Source: Streptomyces liliifuscus
GTDB taxonomy: Bacteria; Actinomycetota; Actinomycetes; Streptomycetales; Streptomycetaceae
DNA length: 64,000 nt
Assembly: GCF_016598615.1 (NCBI RefSeq)
Contig: NZ_CP066831.1
Location: 2,046,001 to 2,110,000 of the forward strand
Direction of reading: 5' to 3'
Shown here: positions 1-8,724 of the stretch, in pieces
Position numbering within the stretch: the stretch's first letter is position 1
How the letters are laid out: every line of letters begins with the position of its first letter
Notes under the pieces: model-generated
Database searches by the model: none
Told to the model about the DNA's origin: nothing
The model's input: the letters and a program-made list of their open reading frames with translations, nothing else
Program-made: the position numbers and the translations under genes

Positions 1-1
1 C

Positions 2-76
2 GCCTTCCTGGAGCGCCGGCCGCCCGACTTCACCTGGACCACGCCCGCGCCCGGGCCTCCGGCTACGCCACGCTGA
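2..76 (+). CDS. C-terminal tail of an enoyl-CoA-hydratase-like protein (partial)
   Basis: The window opens inside a plus-strand reading frame whose last 24 codons end with TGA at 74-76. The peptide contains AFLERRPPDFTW, which resembles the C-terminal helix of crotonase-family proteins (usually FLEKRPP followed by an aromatic or basic residue). The body of the gene lies outside the window, so the family call rests on this short tail only. Its stop overlaps by 14 bp the end of the convergent DJ-1-like gene. Confidence 0.5.
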   Translation, partial: AFLERRPPDFTWTTPAPGPPATPR

Positions 77-698
77 AGCGGCTGTCCGCGCGGAACCGCT
101 CGACGAGATGGGCCGGGGCCTTCTGCGGTGAGCCCGCGTCGTAGGGCGGCTGCGGGTCGTACTCCGTCAACAGCTGTACCGCCTGGGCCTGTTCGTCGCC
201 CGCGATCCTGCCGAGCAGGGTGAGCCCCATGTCGATGCCGGACGAGACGCCGGCCGCCGTGACGTACTTGCCGTCGGTCACGACCCGCTCGCCGGTCGGC
301 TCGGCGCCGAAGTTCTTCAGGTGGTCGAGGGCCAGCCAGTGGGAGGTCGCGCGGCGGCCCTGAAGGAGTCCGGCCGCCGCGAGCAGCAGTGAGCCGGTGC
401 ACACGGATGTCGTCCAGGTGCTCGTGGTGTCCGCCGCGCGCAGCCAGTCGAGGAGCACCTCGTTGTCCATCTGCGGGGTCTGGCCGGGGCCGCCGGGGAC
501 CACGACGATGTCCGGGTTCGTGACCTCGGCGAGGGTCTTGTCGGCGGTGATGGCCAGGTTGCCGGTGTCCGTGCGGATGGGTCCCGCTTGCTCGGCGACG
601 AAGACCGTTTCTGAGCCGGGGAGGCGGCCCAGGGTTTCGTAGGGGCCCACCGCGTCCAGGGCGGTGAAACGGTCGAAGAGGACGATGGCGATCTGCAT
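63..698 (-). CDS. DJ-1/PfpI family protein
   Basis: This 211-residue, single-domain class-I glutamine-amidotransferase-like protein begins MQIAIVLFDRFTALDAVGP. The nucleophile elbow SVCTGSLLLAAAG places the conserved cysteine at about residue 100, and VVVPGGPG is the usual preceding strand-loop. Members include isonitrile hydratase (InhA), stress chaperone/deglycase proteins and the sensor half of GlxA regulators; which activity applies here cannot be told from sequence. The start at 698 was chosen because the conserved beta strand begins there and a GAAAGG ribosome site precedes it. It lies directly downstream of a GlxA-type regulator on the same strand, so that regulator may control it. The gap between them holds a dispersed repeat. 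Confidence 0.85.
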   Translation of the reverse strand: MQIAIVLFDRFTALDAVGPYETLGRLPGSETVFVAEQAGPIRTDTGNLAITADKTLAEVTNPDIVVVPGGPGQTPQMDNEVLLDWLRAADTTSTWTTSVCTGSLLLAAAGLLQGRRATSHWLALDHLKNFGAEPTGERVVTDGKYVTAAGVSSGIDMGLTLLGRIAGDEQAQAVQLLTEYDPQPPYDAGSPQKAPAHLVERFRADSRFSVA

Positions 699-756
699 GG
701 CGAGCCTTTCGATTTCTTGGGGTGCGGAGGTCTGTGCGTTCCGTGCGGGTTGTATG

Positions 757-795
757 TGGCTGGTCGCGCAGTTCCCCGCGCCCCTGGCGGGGCGG
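757..795 (+). repeat. Dispersed Streptomyces repeat, copy 1
   Basis: The sequence reads TGGCTGGTCGCGCAG followed by TTCCCCGCGCCCCT, then a short GC hairpin (CCCCTGGCGGGG). It lies between two tandem minus-strand genes. It is one of about a dozen copies in the window, all intergenic. Short spurious reading frames made from it give peptides such as GNCATSH or GTARPA. Confidence 0.85.
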
Positions 796-814
796 TCGTG
801 AGCCGGCGCCCTGA

Positions 815-1783
815 TCACGAGGTTTGTGTCGTGTGGAAACGGCGGCGGTACTCCGCCGGAGGTGCGCCCAAGGTTCTGATGAAGGCTCGGCGCATTGCCT
901 CCGGGGTTCCGTAGCCGCTTGCCCTGGCGATCTGTTCCACTCCGTCCGTGGTGTCCTCCAGGAGGCGGCGGGCGTGTTCGAGGCGGACCGTGTCGACGTA
1001 GCGGCCCGGGGTCATGCCCGTCTCGGACTGGAAGGCGCGGGCAAAGTGGCGGGGCGACAGGCGGGCGCGGGCCGCCAGCGACTCGACGCACAGGTCGTCG
1101 CCCGGGTGCTCGGTGATCCAGTGCTGGACCTGGCGGAGCGGTTCGCGACGGGCCGTCTGCGCGGAGAGCTGGGCGCTGAACTGGGCCTGGTTCCCCGGGC
1201 GCCGTAGGAAGACGACGAGATACCGGGCGACGCTGAGCGCGGCGTCCCGGCCGAGGTCCTCCTCGACCAGCGCGAGGGCGAGGTCGATCCCGGCGGTGAC
1301 ACCGGCCGAGGTGGCCACATGGCCGTCGCGTACGTAGATGGGGTCCGGGTCGACCTCGATGGCCGGGTGGTCGCGGGCGAGCCGGTCGCAGTACGCCCAG
1401 TGGGTGGTCACGCGGCGGCCGTCCAGGAGGCCCGCCTCCGCGAGCAGGATCGCGCCGGTGCAGACGGAGACCAGGCGGTCGGCGCGCGGGCCGTGCTCCC
1501 GCAGCCAGTCGATCACCCGTGGATCGGGACCGCGCGTGCCCCTGCCTCCGGGAACCAGCAGGGTGTGCGGCGCCGGGGCCTCGGCCAGGGCGTGGTCCGG
1601 CACGACGGTCAGGCCGCTGGAGGTGCGTACGGGAGCGCCGTCCAGGGAGGCGGTGTGGATGCGGTAGGTCGCTCCGGGCTCGCCGGCGTAGGTGTCGGCG
1701 CCGGTGAAGACCTCCACGGGGCCCGTGACGTCGAGGCTCTGGACGCCGTCGAAGAGGACTACGAGGACGGTTCGGTACGCCAT
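815..1783 (-). CDS. GlxA-type transcriptional regulator (DJ-1/PfpI domain plus AraC HTH)
   Basis: The protein has 322 residues. The N-terminal half is a DJ-1/PfpI fold (VLVVLFDGVQSLDVTGPVEV, elbow LVSVCTGAILLAEAGLL). From about residue 220 to the end there is an AraC-type double helix-turn-helix (LAARARLSPRHFARAFQSET...IARASGYGTPEAMRRAF). GlxA regulators sense small metabolites through the first domain and bind DNA with the second. The start at 1783 opens the first beta strand. An alternative ATG at 1827 has a good GGAAAGG site but would add 15 unconserved residues. It is upstream of, and co-directional with, a stand-alone DJ-1 gene, and divergent from an SCO6745-family gene. Confidence 0.88.
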   Translation of the reverse strand: MAYRTVLVVLFDGVQSLDVTGPVEVFTGADTYAGEPGATYRIHTASLDGAPVRTSSGLTVVPDHALAEAPAPHTLLVPGGRGTRGPDPRVIDWLREHGPRADRLVSVCTGAILLAEAGLLDGRRVTTHWAYCDRLARDHPAIEVDPDPIYVRDGHVATSAGVTAGIDLALALVEEDLGRDAALSVARYLVVFLRRPGNQAQFSAQLSAQTARREPLRQVQHWITEHPGDDLCVESLAARARLSPRHFARAFQSETGMTPGRYVDTVRLEHARRLLEDTTDGVEQIARASGYGTPEAMRRAFIRTLGAPPAEYRRRFHTTQTS

Positions 1784-1902
1784 GTGTCGATTCTTCGCGG
1801 CCGGCGGGGTGGCCGCAATGACGAACATCCCACCTTTCCTGCCATCAAGGCCCATGCAGAGGGCTGGACGACCGAACCGATCGTGCCCCGCCATTCCACA
1901 CG

Positions 1903-1918
1903 TACCAACCAGTCGGTA
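1903..1918. promoter_or_regulatory. Near-palindromic operator between divergent genes
   Basis: TACCAACCAGTCGGTA is a 16-bp imperfect dyad (TACCnAC..GTnGGTA, six of eight base pairs symmetric). It sits in the divergent region between the GlxA-type regulator and the SCO6745-family gene, ending 11 bp before the ATG at 1930. Dyads of the TACCGACCGGTCGGTA type are typical TetR-family targets, but no TetR gene is in this window. Confidence 0.5.
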
Positions 1919-1929
1919 ACGTGCCCGGC

Positions 1930-2796
1930 ATGACCACTGCCCTGCCGGAGCGCGCCGGACGCCGATGTCACAACGTCCTCAATCCCCTGCACTCGACCCA
2001 CTACTTCTCGCCCGATCTCGCGGAGCAGCTGGCCGGGGTCGGCGTCACGGACCCCAGGGCCGCGTACTTCGCGGTGCGTGCCGCGGCCATGGGGCCGGTG
2101 GGCGCGGGCACGGTGACGGCGACGTTCTACAACTTCCGTCATGACCTGGTCGCACGGCACGTGCCCGAGGTGTGGCGGAGCGCCTCTCCGGAGGTGGTGC
2201 TCGCGGCACGCGCGCGTGCCGCGGACGCGACACTGCGACGGCTGCTCGGGGACGGGATGATCGCGTCCAAGGAGGTCGCCGAGGCGGCGGAGCTCGCGCT
2301 GCGCGCGGCCGAGGCGTGCACCCGTACCGCCCGCCCGCTGTATGCCGCGCACGCTGATCTCCCGGTTCCCGACGAGCCGCATCTCGCGCTGTGGCACGCG
2401 GCCACGCTGCTGCGCGAGCACCGCGGCGACGGGCATCTCGCGGTGCTGCTCGACGCGGAACTCGACCCCCTGGAGGCGCTGGTGAGCCACACCGCGACCG
2501 GCAAGGGGATGGCCCCGAGGTGGGTCCTCGCCACACGCGGCTGGGGTCGCGAGGACTGGGACGCGGCGGTGGGCCGGCTCAGGGAGCGCGGACTGCTCAA
2601 CGCCGAGGGCGAGTTGACGGAGTCGGGGGTCGCCCTGCGCAAGGAGATCGAGACCCGGACGGACCGCCTCGACGTGGCCCCGTACGAGCATCTGGGTGCG
2701 CCGGGCGTCGAGCGCCTCACCGAGCTGGCCACGGGGCTGCTCATGGCGGCGATGGCCGCGGGGGCGTTCCCGGAGGGCATGATCGGCAAGAACTGA
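1930..2796 (+). CDS. SCO6745 family protein
   Basis: A 288-residue soluble, mostly helical protein begins MTTALPERAGRRCHNVLN. The opening GRRCHNVLNPLHSTHYFSPD and the C-terminal stretch GWGREDWDAAVGRLRERGLL, which looks like a winged-helix segment, match the actinobacterial SCO6745 family. This is an annotated family of unknown function that resembles MarR-like helical proteins. ATG at 1930 is preferred over GTG at 1921 because homologues start near the Arg-Cys-His motif. No clear ribosome site is visible, so the transcript may be leaderless. A TetR-like dyad overlaps the expected promoter. Confidence 0.72.
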   Translation: MTTALPERAGRRCHNVLNPLHSTHYFSPDLAEQLAGVGVTDPRAAYFAVRAAAMGPVGAGTVTATFYNFRHDLVARHVPEVWRSASPEVVLAARARAADATLRRLLGDGMIASKEVAEAAELALRAAEACTRTARPLYAAHADLPVPDEPHLALWHAATLLREHRGDGHLAVLLDAELDPLEALVSHTATGKGMAPRWVLATRGWGREDWDAAVGRLRERGLLNAEGELTESGVALRKEIETRTDRLDVAPYEHLGAPGVERLTELATGLLMAAMAAGAFPEGMIGKN

Positions 2797-3026
2797 GCAC
2801 GGCTGGACCGCGGCGGAGGGCGCCTGTCGTCGGGCACGCGCGCGTGGCTTGCGGGTGGCCGGTGGCGCGCCGAGCGAGGGCGCCGAGGCCGCGGCGGCCA
2901 CCGCCTCGCGCTGTTCGGCACGGGCGGCCTTGCGCTCATCGCGGGTCCCGCCGGGATTCGGAACCCCGTAACGAGGTACTCGGCCTTTGCCCGGCCGTGC
3001 CGGCCGGGAGAGGAAAGGGGAAACAC

Positions 3027-3170
3027 GTGTTCCGTGCCATCGCAGACGTACTGCGGCAGATCGGCGGAGCCATCGCCACAGTTGTGACGCTGCCGTTCCG
3101 GGCCCTGGCCCGGCTTTTCGGCGGCGCCTCCCAGTCGACGCGGCGCGGCGGGCGGGCCCGCAGGGCCTGA
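3027..3170 (+). CDS. LPFR motif small protein
   Basis: A 47-residue protein starts at GTG 3027 after a very strong ribosome site (AGGAAAGGGG, 6 nt upstream). It contains one hydrophobic stretch (IGGAIATVVTLPFRALARLF) with the LPFR signature, then a basic tail RRGGRARRA. This matches the small actinobacterial LPFR family, which probably binds the membrane as an amphipathic peptide; its function is unknown. A perfect 15-bp-stem terminator follows 15 nt after the stop, so it is a short independent transcription unit. Confidence 0.8.
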   Translation: MFRAIADVLRQIGGAIATVVTLPFRALARLFGGASQSTRRGGRARRA

Positions 3171-3185
3171 CCGCGGACCGCCACC

Positions 3186-3218
3186 GGAGCCGGACACACC
3201 ACGGGTGTGTCCGGCTCC
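3186..3218 (+). terminator. Strong intrinsic hairpin after the LPFR gene
   Basis: GGAGCCGGACACACC and its exact reverse complement form a perfect 15-bp stem with a three-base loop (ACG). It lies between the LPFR gene and tex. There is no U-tract, as is usual in Streptomyces. Confidence 0.85.
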
Positions 3219-3329
3219 CCGCGTGTTCCGCTGCCGTGCCACGGCCCTGTTCGCCGCCCTGATCCCCCGTTGTCGGTGCCACCTGCCACAATTGCCGCGC
3301 AACCTCAGTCAAGAAGGCGGTACGGGATC

Positions 3330-5720
3330 GTGACGACACCCCTCGTAGGGTCCATCGAAGGCAGGATCGCCGAGGAACTCGGCGTACGGGAGCGGCAGGT
3401 CAAGGCCGCCGTCGACTTGCTCGACGGCGGATCGACGGTGCCCTTCATCGCCCGCTACCGCAAGGAAGCGACCGAGATGCTCGACGACGCGCAGCTGCGC
3501 ACGCTCGAGGAACGGCTGCGCTATCTGCGGGAGCTGGAGGAGCGGCGCACGGCGATCCTCGACTCGGTGCGCGAGCAGGGCAAGCTCACCGACGAGCTGG
3601 AGGCGCAGATCCGTGGCGCCGAGACCAAGGCGCGGCTGGAGGACATCTATCTGCCGTTCAAGCCGAAGCGGCGCACGAAGGCGCAGATCGCCCGTGAGGC
3701 GGGCCTGGAGCCGCTGGCCGAGGGGCTGCTCGGGGACCCGTCCGTCGACCCGATCGCCGCGGCCACGGCCTTCGTGGACGCCGACAAGGGCGTCACCGAC
3801 CCGCAGGCCGCCCTGGACGGCGCCCGCGCGATCCTCACCGAGCGGTTCTCGGAGGACGCCGACCTGATCGGCGAGCTGCGCGAGCGCATGTGGGTGCGGG
3901 GCCGGCTGGCCGCCAAGGTGAAGGACGGCAAGGAGGAGGCGGGCGCCAAGTTCGCCGACTACTTCGACTTCGCCGAGCCCTTCACCGACCTGCCCTCGCA
4001 CCGGATTCTCGCCATGCTGCGCGGCGAGAAGGAGGAGGTCCTGGACCTCGTCCTGGAGCCCGAGGAGCCCTCCGAACAGCCCGGCCCGTCCTCGTACGAG
4101 GGGATCGTCGCCCACCGTTTCGGGATCGCCGAGCGCGGCCGTCCCGCCGACAAGTGGCTGACGGACACGGTCCGTTGGGCCTGGCGCACCCGGCTGTTCG
4201 TGCACCTCGGCATCGACATGCGGATGCGGCTGCGGACGGCCGCCGAGGACGAGGCGGTCAACGTCTTCGCGGCGAACCTCCGCGACCTGCTGCTCGCCGC
4301 CCCTGCGGGCACGCGCTCGACGCTGGGCCTGGACCCGGGTTTCCGTACGGGTGTGAAGGTGGCCGTGGTGGACGCGACCGGCAAGGTCGTCGCCACGGAC
4401 GTCATCTACCCGCACGTCCCGGCGAACAAGTGGGACGAGGCCGTCGCCAAGCTCGCCCGCCTCGCCAAGGAGCACGCGGTCGAGCTGATCTCCATCGGCA
4501 ACGGCACGGCGTCCCGCGAGACCGACAAGCTCGCCGGTGAACTCATCGCCAAGCACCCGGAGTTGAACCTCACGAAGGTGATGGTGTCCGAGGCGGGCGC
4601 GTCCGTGTACTCGGCGTCGGCGTTCGCCTCGGCGGAGCTGCCCGGCATGGACGTGTCGCTGCGCGGCGCCGTATCCATCGCCCGCCGCCTCCAGGACCCG
4701 CTCGCCGAGCTGGTGAAGATCGACCCGAAGTCGATCGGTGTCGGCCAGTACCAGCACGACCTGTCCGAGGTGAAGCTCTCCCGCTCCCTCGACGCGGTCG
4801 TGGAGGACTGTGTGAACGGCGTGGGCGTGGACGTGAACACCGCCTCGGCCCCGCTGCTCTCCCGGGTCTCCGGCATCACCTCCGGACTCGCCGAGAACAT
4901 CGTGGCGCACCGCGACACGAACGGCCCCTTCACCTCGCGTACGGCGCTGAAGAACGTGGCACGGCTCGGCCCCAAGGCGTACGAGCAGTGCGCGGGCTTC
5001 CTGCGGATCCGTGGTGGTGACGACCCGCTGGACGCCTCCAGCGTGCACCCCGAGGCGTATCCCGTGGTGCGGCGGATGGTGAAGACGGCGGGCAGCGAGG
5101 TCGCCTCGCTGGTCGGGAACACGAGTGTGCTGCGGTCGCTGAGGCCGGACGACTTCGTGGACGAGACGTTCGGTCTGCCGACCGTGACCGACATCCTCAA
5201 GGAGCTGGAGAAGCCGGGGCGCGACCCGCGGCCCGCCTTCAAGACCGCCACCTTCAAGGACGGCGTGGAGAAGATCTCCGACCTGACCCCCGGGATGGTC
5301 CTCGAAGGGGTCGTGACGAACGTGGCCGCCTTCGGTGCCTTCGTGGACGTCGGCGTCCACCAGGACGGTCTGGTGCACGTCTCCGCGATGTCCAAGACGT
5401 TCGTCAAGGACCCGCGTGACGTGGTGAAGTCCGGTGACATCGTCAAGGTGAAGGTGCTCGAGGTCGACATCCCGCGCAAGCGGATCTCGCTGACGCTGCG
5501 GCTGGACGACGAGGCGGCTGCCTCCGGCGAGGGGCGGCAGGATCGGCCTCAGCGGGGTGGGCGACCGCCTCAGCGGGGGCAGCAGCGGCAGGGCGGCCGT
5601 GCCGGTGGTGGCGGGGGCGGTGGCGGGGGGTCCCGTCAGGCGCCTCCGCCCGCCAACAGTGCGATGGCGGACGCCTTGCGGCGGGCGGGGCTTGCCGACC
5701 CGAAAAAGGGCAAGCGCTGA
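3330..5720 (+). CDS. tex: Tex family RNA-binding transcription accessory protein
   Basis: This 796-residue protein has the whole Tex layout: an N-terminal helical region (VPFIARYRKEATEMLDD, YLPFKPKRRTKAQIA), a YqgF/RuvC-like nuclease fold (STLGLDPGFRTGVKVAVVD), helix-hairpin-helix motifs (VDVNTASAPLLSRVSGI, ALKNVARLGPKAYEQCAGFL) and an S1 RNA-binding domain from about residue 652 (LTPGMVLEGVVTNVAAFGAF). A glycine/arginine-rich tail of roughly 60 residues follows, as is common in actinobacterial Tex. Tex binds nucleic acids and affects transcription. The GTG start at 3330 follows AAGGCGG and gives the family N-terminus; the open frame upstream is not conserved. It is a monocistronic housekeeping gene. 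Confidence 0.95.
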   Translation: MTTPLVGSIEGRIAEELGVRERQVKAAVDLLDGGSTVPFIARYRKEATEMLDDAQLRTLEERLRYLRELEERRTAILDSVREQGKLTDELEAQIRGAETKARLEDIYLPFKPKRRTKAQIAREAGLEPLAEGLLGDPSVDPIAAATAFVDADKGVTDPQAALDGARAILTERFSEDADLIGELRERMWVRGRLAAKVKDGKEEAGAKFADYFDFAEPFTDLPSHRILAMLRGEKEEVLDLVLEPEEPSEQPGPSSYEGIVAHRFGIAERGRPADKWLTDTVRWAWRTRLFVHLGIDMRMRLRTAAEDEAVNVFAANLRDLLLAAPAGTRSTLGLDPGFRTGVKVAVVDATGKVVATDVIYPHVPANKWDEAVAKLARLAKEHAVELISIGNGTASRETDKLAGELIAKHPELNLTKVMVSEAGASVYSASAFASAELPGMDVSLRGAVSIARRLQDPLAELVKIDPKSIGVGQYQHDLSEVKLSRSLDAVVEDCVNGVGVDVNTASAPLLSRVSGITSGLAENIVAHRDTNGPFTSRTALKNVARLGPKAYEQCAGFLRIRGGDDPLDASSVHPEAYPVVRRMVKTAGSEVASLVGNTSVLRSLRPDDFVDETFGLPTVTDILKELEKPGRDPRPAFKTATFKDGVEKISDLTPGMVLEGVVTNVAAFGAFVDVGVHQDGLVHVSAMSKTFVKDPRDVVKSGDIVKVKVLEVDIPRKRISLTLRLDDEAAASGEGRQDRPQRGGRPPQRGQQRQGGRAGGGGGGGGGSRQAPPPANSAMADALRRAGLADPKKGKR

Positions 5721-5756
5721 TCACTGGGGGCGCGTGGCAGAACTGCCGGTGGATCG

Positions 5757-5794
5757 TGGCTGGTCGCGCGGTTCCCCGCGCCCCTTCGGGGCGC
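5757..5794 (+). repeat. Dispersed Streptomyces repeat, copy 2 (between convergent genes)
   Basis: TGGCTGGTCGCGCGG and TTCCCCGCGCCCC are followed by a GCGCCCCTTCGGGGCGC hairpin with a TTCG tetraloop. It fills the gap between tex and the convergent ABC-F gene and ends next to the ABC-F stop codon. It could act as a two-way terminator. Confidence 0.85.
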
Positions 5795-5795
5795 T

Positions 5796-7436
5796 CTAGC
5801 GCTCTGTCACCTTGCCCGATGCCACCTCCAGGCGGCGGGTCGTTCGGACCGCGTTCAGCATTCTGCGGTCGTGGGTGACCAGGAGCAGCGTGCCCTCGTA
5901 CGAGTCGAGGGCCGACTCCAGTTGCTCGATGGCCGGCAGGTCGAGGTGGTTCGTCGGCTCGTCGAGGACGAGGAGGTTGACGCCCCGGCCCTGGAGGAGG
6001 GCCAGGGCCGAGCGGGTTCGTTCGCCCGGGGAGAGCGTGGCGGCCGGGCGCAGGACGTGCTCCGCCTTGAGGCCGAACTTGGCCAGCAGGGTGCGGAGTT
6101 CGGCGGGCTCGGTGTCGGGCACGGCCGCGGAGAACGCGTCGATCAGTGCCTCCGGGCCGTGGAACAGCTTGCGGGCCTGGTCGACCTCGCCGACGATCAC
6201 TCCGGAGCCGAGGCTGGCGTGGCCGGAGTCCAGCGGCACCCGGCCGAGCAGCGCCCCGAGCAGGGTCGACTTGCCCGCGCCGTTGGCGCCGGTCACGGCG
6301 ACCCGGTCCGCCCAGTCGATCTGGAGCGTGGCCGGGCCGAAGTTGAAATCGCCCCGCCGGACCTCGGCGTCCCGCAGGGTGGCGACCACGGCGCCGGACC
6401 GCGGGGCGGCCGCGATCTCCATCCGCAATTCCCACTCCTTGCGCGGCTCGTCCACCACGTCGAGCCGCTCGATCATGCGCTGGGTCTGCCGGGCCTTAGC
6501 GGCCTGCTTCTCGCTGGCCTCGCTGCGGAACTTGCGGCCGATCTTGTCGTTGTCGTTGTTCGCCTTGCGCCGGGCGTTCTTGACGCCCTTGTCCATCCAG
6601 GAGCGCTGCATCTGGGCCCGCCCCTCCAGCGCGGTCCGTTTGTCGGCGTACTCCTCGTAGTCCTCGCGGGCGTGCTGACGGGCCACGTCCCGCTCCTCCA
6701 GATAGGCCTCGTAGCCGCCGCCGTACAGCTTGATCTGCTGCTGGACGAGGTCGAGTTCGAGGACCTTGGTGACCGTGCGGGTGAGGAACTCGCGGTCGTG
6801 GCTGACGACGACCGTGCCGGCGCGCAGGCCGGAGACGAAGCGTTCGAGGCGCTCCAGGCCGTCCAGGTCGAGGTCGTTGGTCGGCTCGTCGAGCAGGAAC
6901 ACGTCGTAGCGGGAGAGGAGGAGCGAGGCGAGTCCGGCGCGGGCGGCCTGGCCGCCGGAGAGGGCGGTCATCGGGTGGTCCAGACCGACGGCGAGACCGA
7001 GCGAGTCGGCGACCTCCTCGGCCCGCTCGTCGAGGTCGGCACCGCCGAGGTCGAGCCAGCGCTCCAGGCTGGTCGAGTACGCGTCGTCCGAACCCGGTGC
7101 CCCGTCGACGAGCGCCTGCGTGGCCTCGTCCATCAGGCGCTGGGCCTCGGCGACGCCCGTGCGGCGCGCCAGGAAGTCCCGGACGGTCTCGCCGGTCCTG
7201 CGCTCCGGCTCCTGCGGCAGATGGCCGACGGTCGCGGCCGGCGGGGAGAGTCGCAGCTCGCCCTCCTCGGGTGTGAGCAGCCCGGCGAGCATCCGCAGGA
7301 GGGTGGACTTGCCCGCGCCGTTGGCACCGACGAGACCGATCACGTCACCGGGCGCGACGACGAGGTCGAGCCCGGAGAAGAGCGAGCGGTCGCCGTGGCC
7401 GGCGGCGAGGTTCTTGGCGACGAGGGTGGCAGTCAT
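5796..7436 (-). CDS. ABC-F family ATP-binding protein
   Basis: The 546-residue protein has two nucleotide-binding domains and no membrane segments. The first has GANGAGKSTLLRML, LSGGQAARAGLASLLL and LLDEPTNDLD; the second has GANGAGKSTLLGAL, LSPGERTRSALALL and LVLDEPTNHLD. A charged linker lies between them. This is the ABC-F class, which acts on the ribosome (translation factors or antibiotic-protection proteins) rather than in transport. The linker and sequence do not let me decide between a general factor and a resistance protein. Start ATG 7436 with an upstream AGGA. Confidence 0.9.
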   Translation of the reverse strand: MTATLVAKNLAAGHGDRSLFSGLDLVVAPGDVIGLVGANGAGKSTLLRMLAGLLTPEEGELRLSPPAATVGHLPQEPERRTGETVRDFLARRTGVAEAQRLMDEATQALVDGAPGSDDAYSTSLERWLDLGGADLDERAEEVADSLGLAVGLDHPMTALSGGQAARAGLASLLLSRYDVFLLDEPTNDLDLDGLERLERFVSGLRAGTVVVSHDREFLTRTVTKVLELDLVQQQIKLYGGGYEAYLEERDVARQHAREDYEEYADKRTALEGRAQMQRSWMDKGVKNARRKANNDNDKIGRKFRSEASEKQAAKARQTQRMIERLDVVDEPRKEWELRMEIAAAPRSGAVVATLRDAEVRRGDFNFGPATLQIDWADRVAVTGANGAGKSTLLGALLGRVPLDSGHASLGSGVIVGEVDQARKLFHGPEALIDAFSAAVPDTEPAELRTLLAKFGLKAEHVLRPAATLSPGERTRSALALLQGRGVNLLVLDEPTNHLDLPAIEQLESALDSYEGTLLLVTHDRRMLNAVRTTRRLEVASGKVTER

Positions 7437-7638
7437 CAGAGGGCGATCCTAATCGCCCGGCCACGCACGTCCGCCCCTGGTTTTCGCGCACGCGGACGCT
7501 CCGGCGCCGGTACGCACTCGCCCCGGTCCCGGCGCGGCGGCGTCGCGGGCGCCCTCGCGCCGATGCCGGGGGTCTCGGCGCGCCGATGTCGGGCTCCCTG
7601 CGCACGGCCGTCGGAGGATCCGGGCGCGCCCCGGGAGG

Positions 7639-8658
7639 TCAGCGCACCATCGCCTCCACCAGCACGCCTCCCGATGTGCGCGCCACGATGAACGACTCCC
7701 CCTTCGTGGCCTTCGCGTCCAGGGCGAGCCGGTGGCGGCCCGCTTCCAGGACGCCGTCGAAGACCTCGTACATGTGCGTGCGGTAGAGGCGGTCCAGGCG
7801 GTACGCGGTCAGCTGGACCCGGCAGGTGGAGGTGACCTCGACGCCCGCCTCGCCGTCGGCCGCGACCAGCCGGGTCAAACGGCGCTGTTCCCGGGGGCTG
7901 CGGTCCAGGGCGTTCTCTATCTGGGCGACCAGGAGCGGGACGATCGGGGCCAGGCCCTCGACGTACGCGACCTCGGCGCCCGCGTGCTCGAAGGACTGCC
8001 GTACGGCGGCACGTTCCTGCTCGGTGACCGCTCGGCCGAAGGCGACGGCGCCGTACGTGCGCAGTTCGTCGGCGGAGATGTCGGTGGCGTCCTGGGCGGT
8101 CTCGGCACCGATGCCGATGATCCGCAGGGCGGCGGCGAGTTTGGCCAGGACGGCGGCCCTGGCGCCGATGAGCAGGACCCTGCGGCGCTCGCCCGCGGTG
8201 CCGGTGAGCAGTGAGCCCAGGGCGGCGCGGTACTCCTCGCCGTGGAAGAGGAACGGGCCGATGCCGTGATAGCCGTTCCGCTCCAGATCCGCGTGTTCGT
8301 CGGTCTGCCAGGCGAAGTCGCGCCATACGTAGTCGTCGCCGTGCCGTTCGATCGCGGCGGTCACGGCACCGCACCCGAGGTCCTCGCACTCGGGGCAGCC
8401 GTAGATGACGTACCGGCCGCCCTCCAGCGGGGCGTCGGCTTCCAGGAGGAGACTGCGTACCTGTGCGGTGAAGATCGCGGGCGGTACGTCGGAGGCGAGG
8501 GGGGACACGGCGTCGAGGTCGGAGAGCTGGTACAGCAGCGGGCGGCCGTCGACGATGAAGTCGACGAAATCCCGGTGCGCTTGGTAGTCACCGTTGGCAA
8601 GGACTCCACCGGCACGCATCGCCGGTGCCAGGCCGAAGGTCGCGTACTCGGCAGACAT
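7639..8658 (-). CDS. Conserved hypothetical actinobacterial protein
   Basis: A 339-residue soluble protein that I do not recognise by function. It starts MSAEYATFGLAPAMRAGG. It has an acidic first half with a CPECEDLGCGAV cysteine cluster (three Cys within about 8 residues, possibly metal-binding), a Rossmann-like segment near the middle (RRVLLIGARAAVLAKLAAAL) and a C-terminal part ending KGESFIVARTSGGVLVEAMVR. ATG 8658 was taken because the longer open frame adds only low-complexity residues. It is divergent from the D-amino-acid oxidase gene with a 66-bp shared promoter region, which may mean joint regulation. Confidence 0.6.
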   Translation of the reverse strand: MSAEYATFGLAPAMRAGGVLANGDYQAHRDFVDFIVDGRPLLYQLSDLDAVSPLASDVPPAIFTAQVRSLLLEADAPLEGGRYVIYGCPECEDLGCGAVTAAIERHGDDYVWRDFAWQTDEHADLERNGYHGIGPFLFHGEEYRAALGSLLTGTAGERRRVLLIGARAAVLAKLAAALRIIGIGAETAQDATDISADELRTYGAVAFGRAVTEQERAAVRQSFEHAGAEVAYVEGLAPIVPLLVAQIENALDRSPREQRRLTRLVAADGEAGVEVTSTCRVQLTAYRLDRLYRTHMYEVFDGVLEAGRHRLALDAKATKGESFIVARTSGGVLVEAMVR

Positions 8659-8724
8659 GCTGTGAGTATCCCCAGAGTGAGCGCTGTCTGAGCACGGCAT
8701 GACACATTCCGCTACCGTCCCCGC

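Noticed and set aside
717..914. Small frames built over dispersed repeats (peptides with GNCATSH, GTARPA or RELRDQP)
   Set aside because: These peptides recur at every repeat copy and come from the repeat, not from genes.
1759..3339. Minus-strand 526-residue open frame across the SCO6745 gene and LPFR gene
   Set aside because: Antisense and Arg/Pro/Ala-rich, and it runs through a perfect terminator. The piece over 2800-2990 (RDERKAARAEQREAVAA) looks mildly protein-like, but no start or ribosome site supports a gene.
3309..5378. Minus-strand 689-residue open frame opposite tex
   Set aside because: Antisense shadow of a clearly conserved gene; no recognisable domain.
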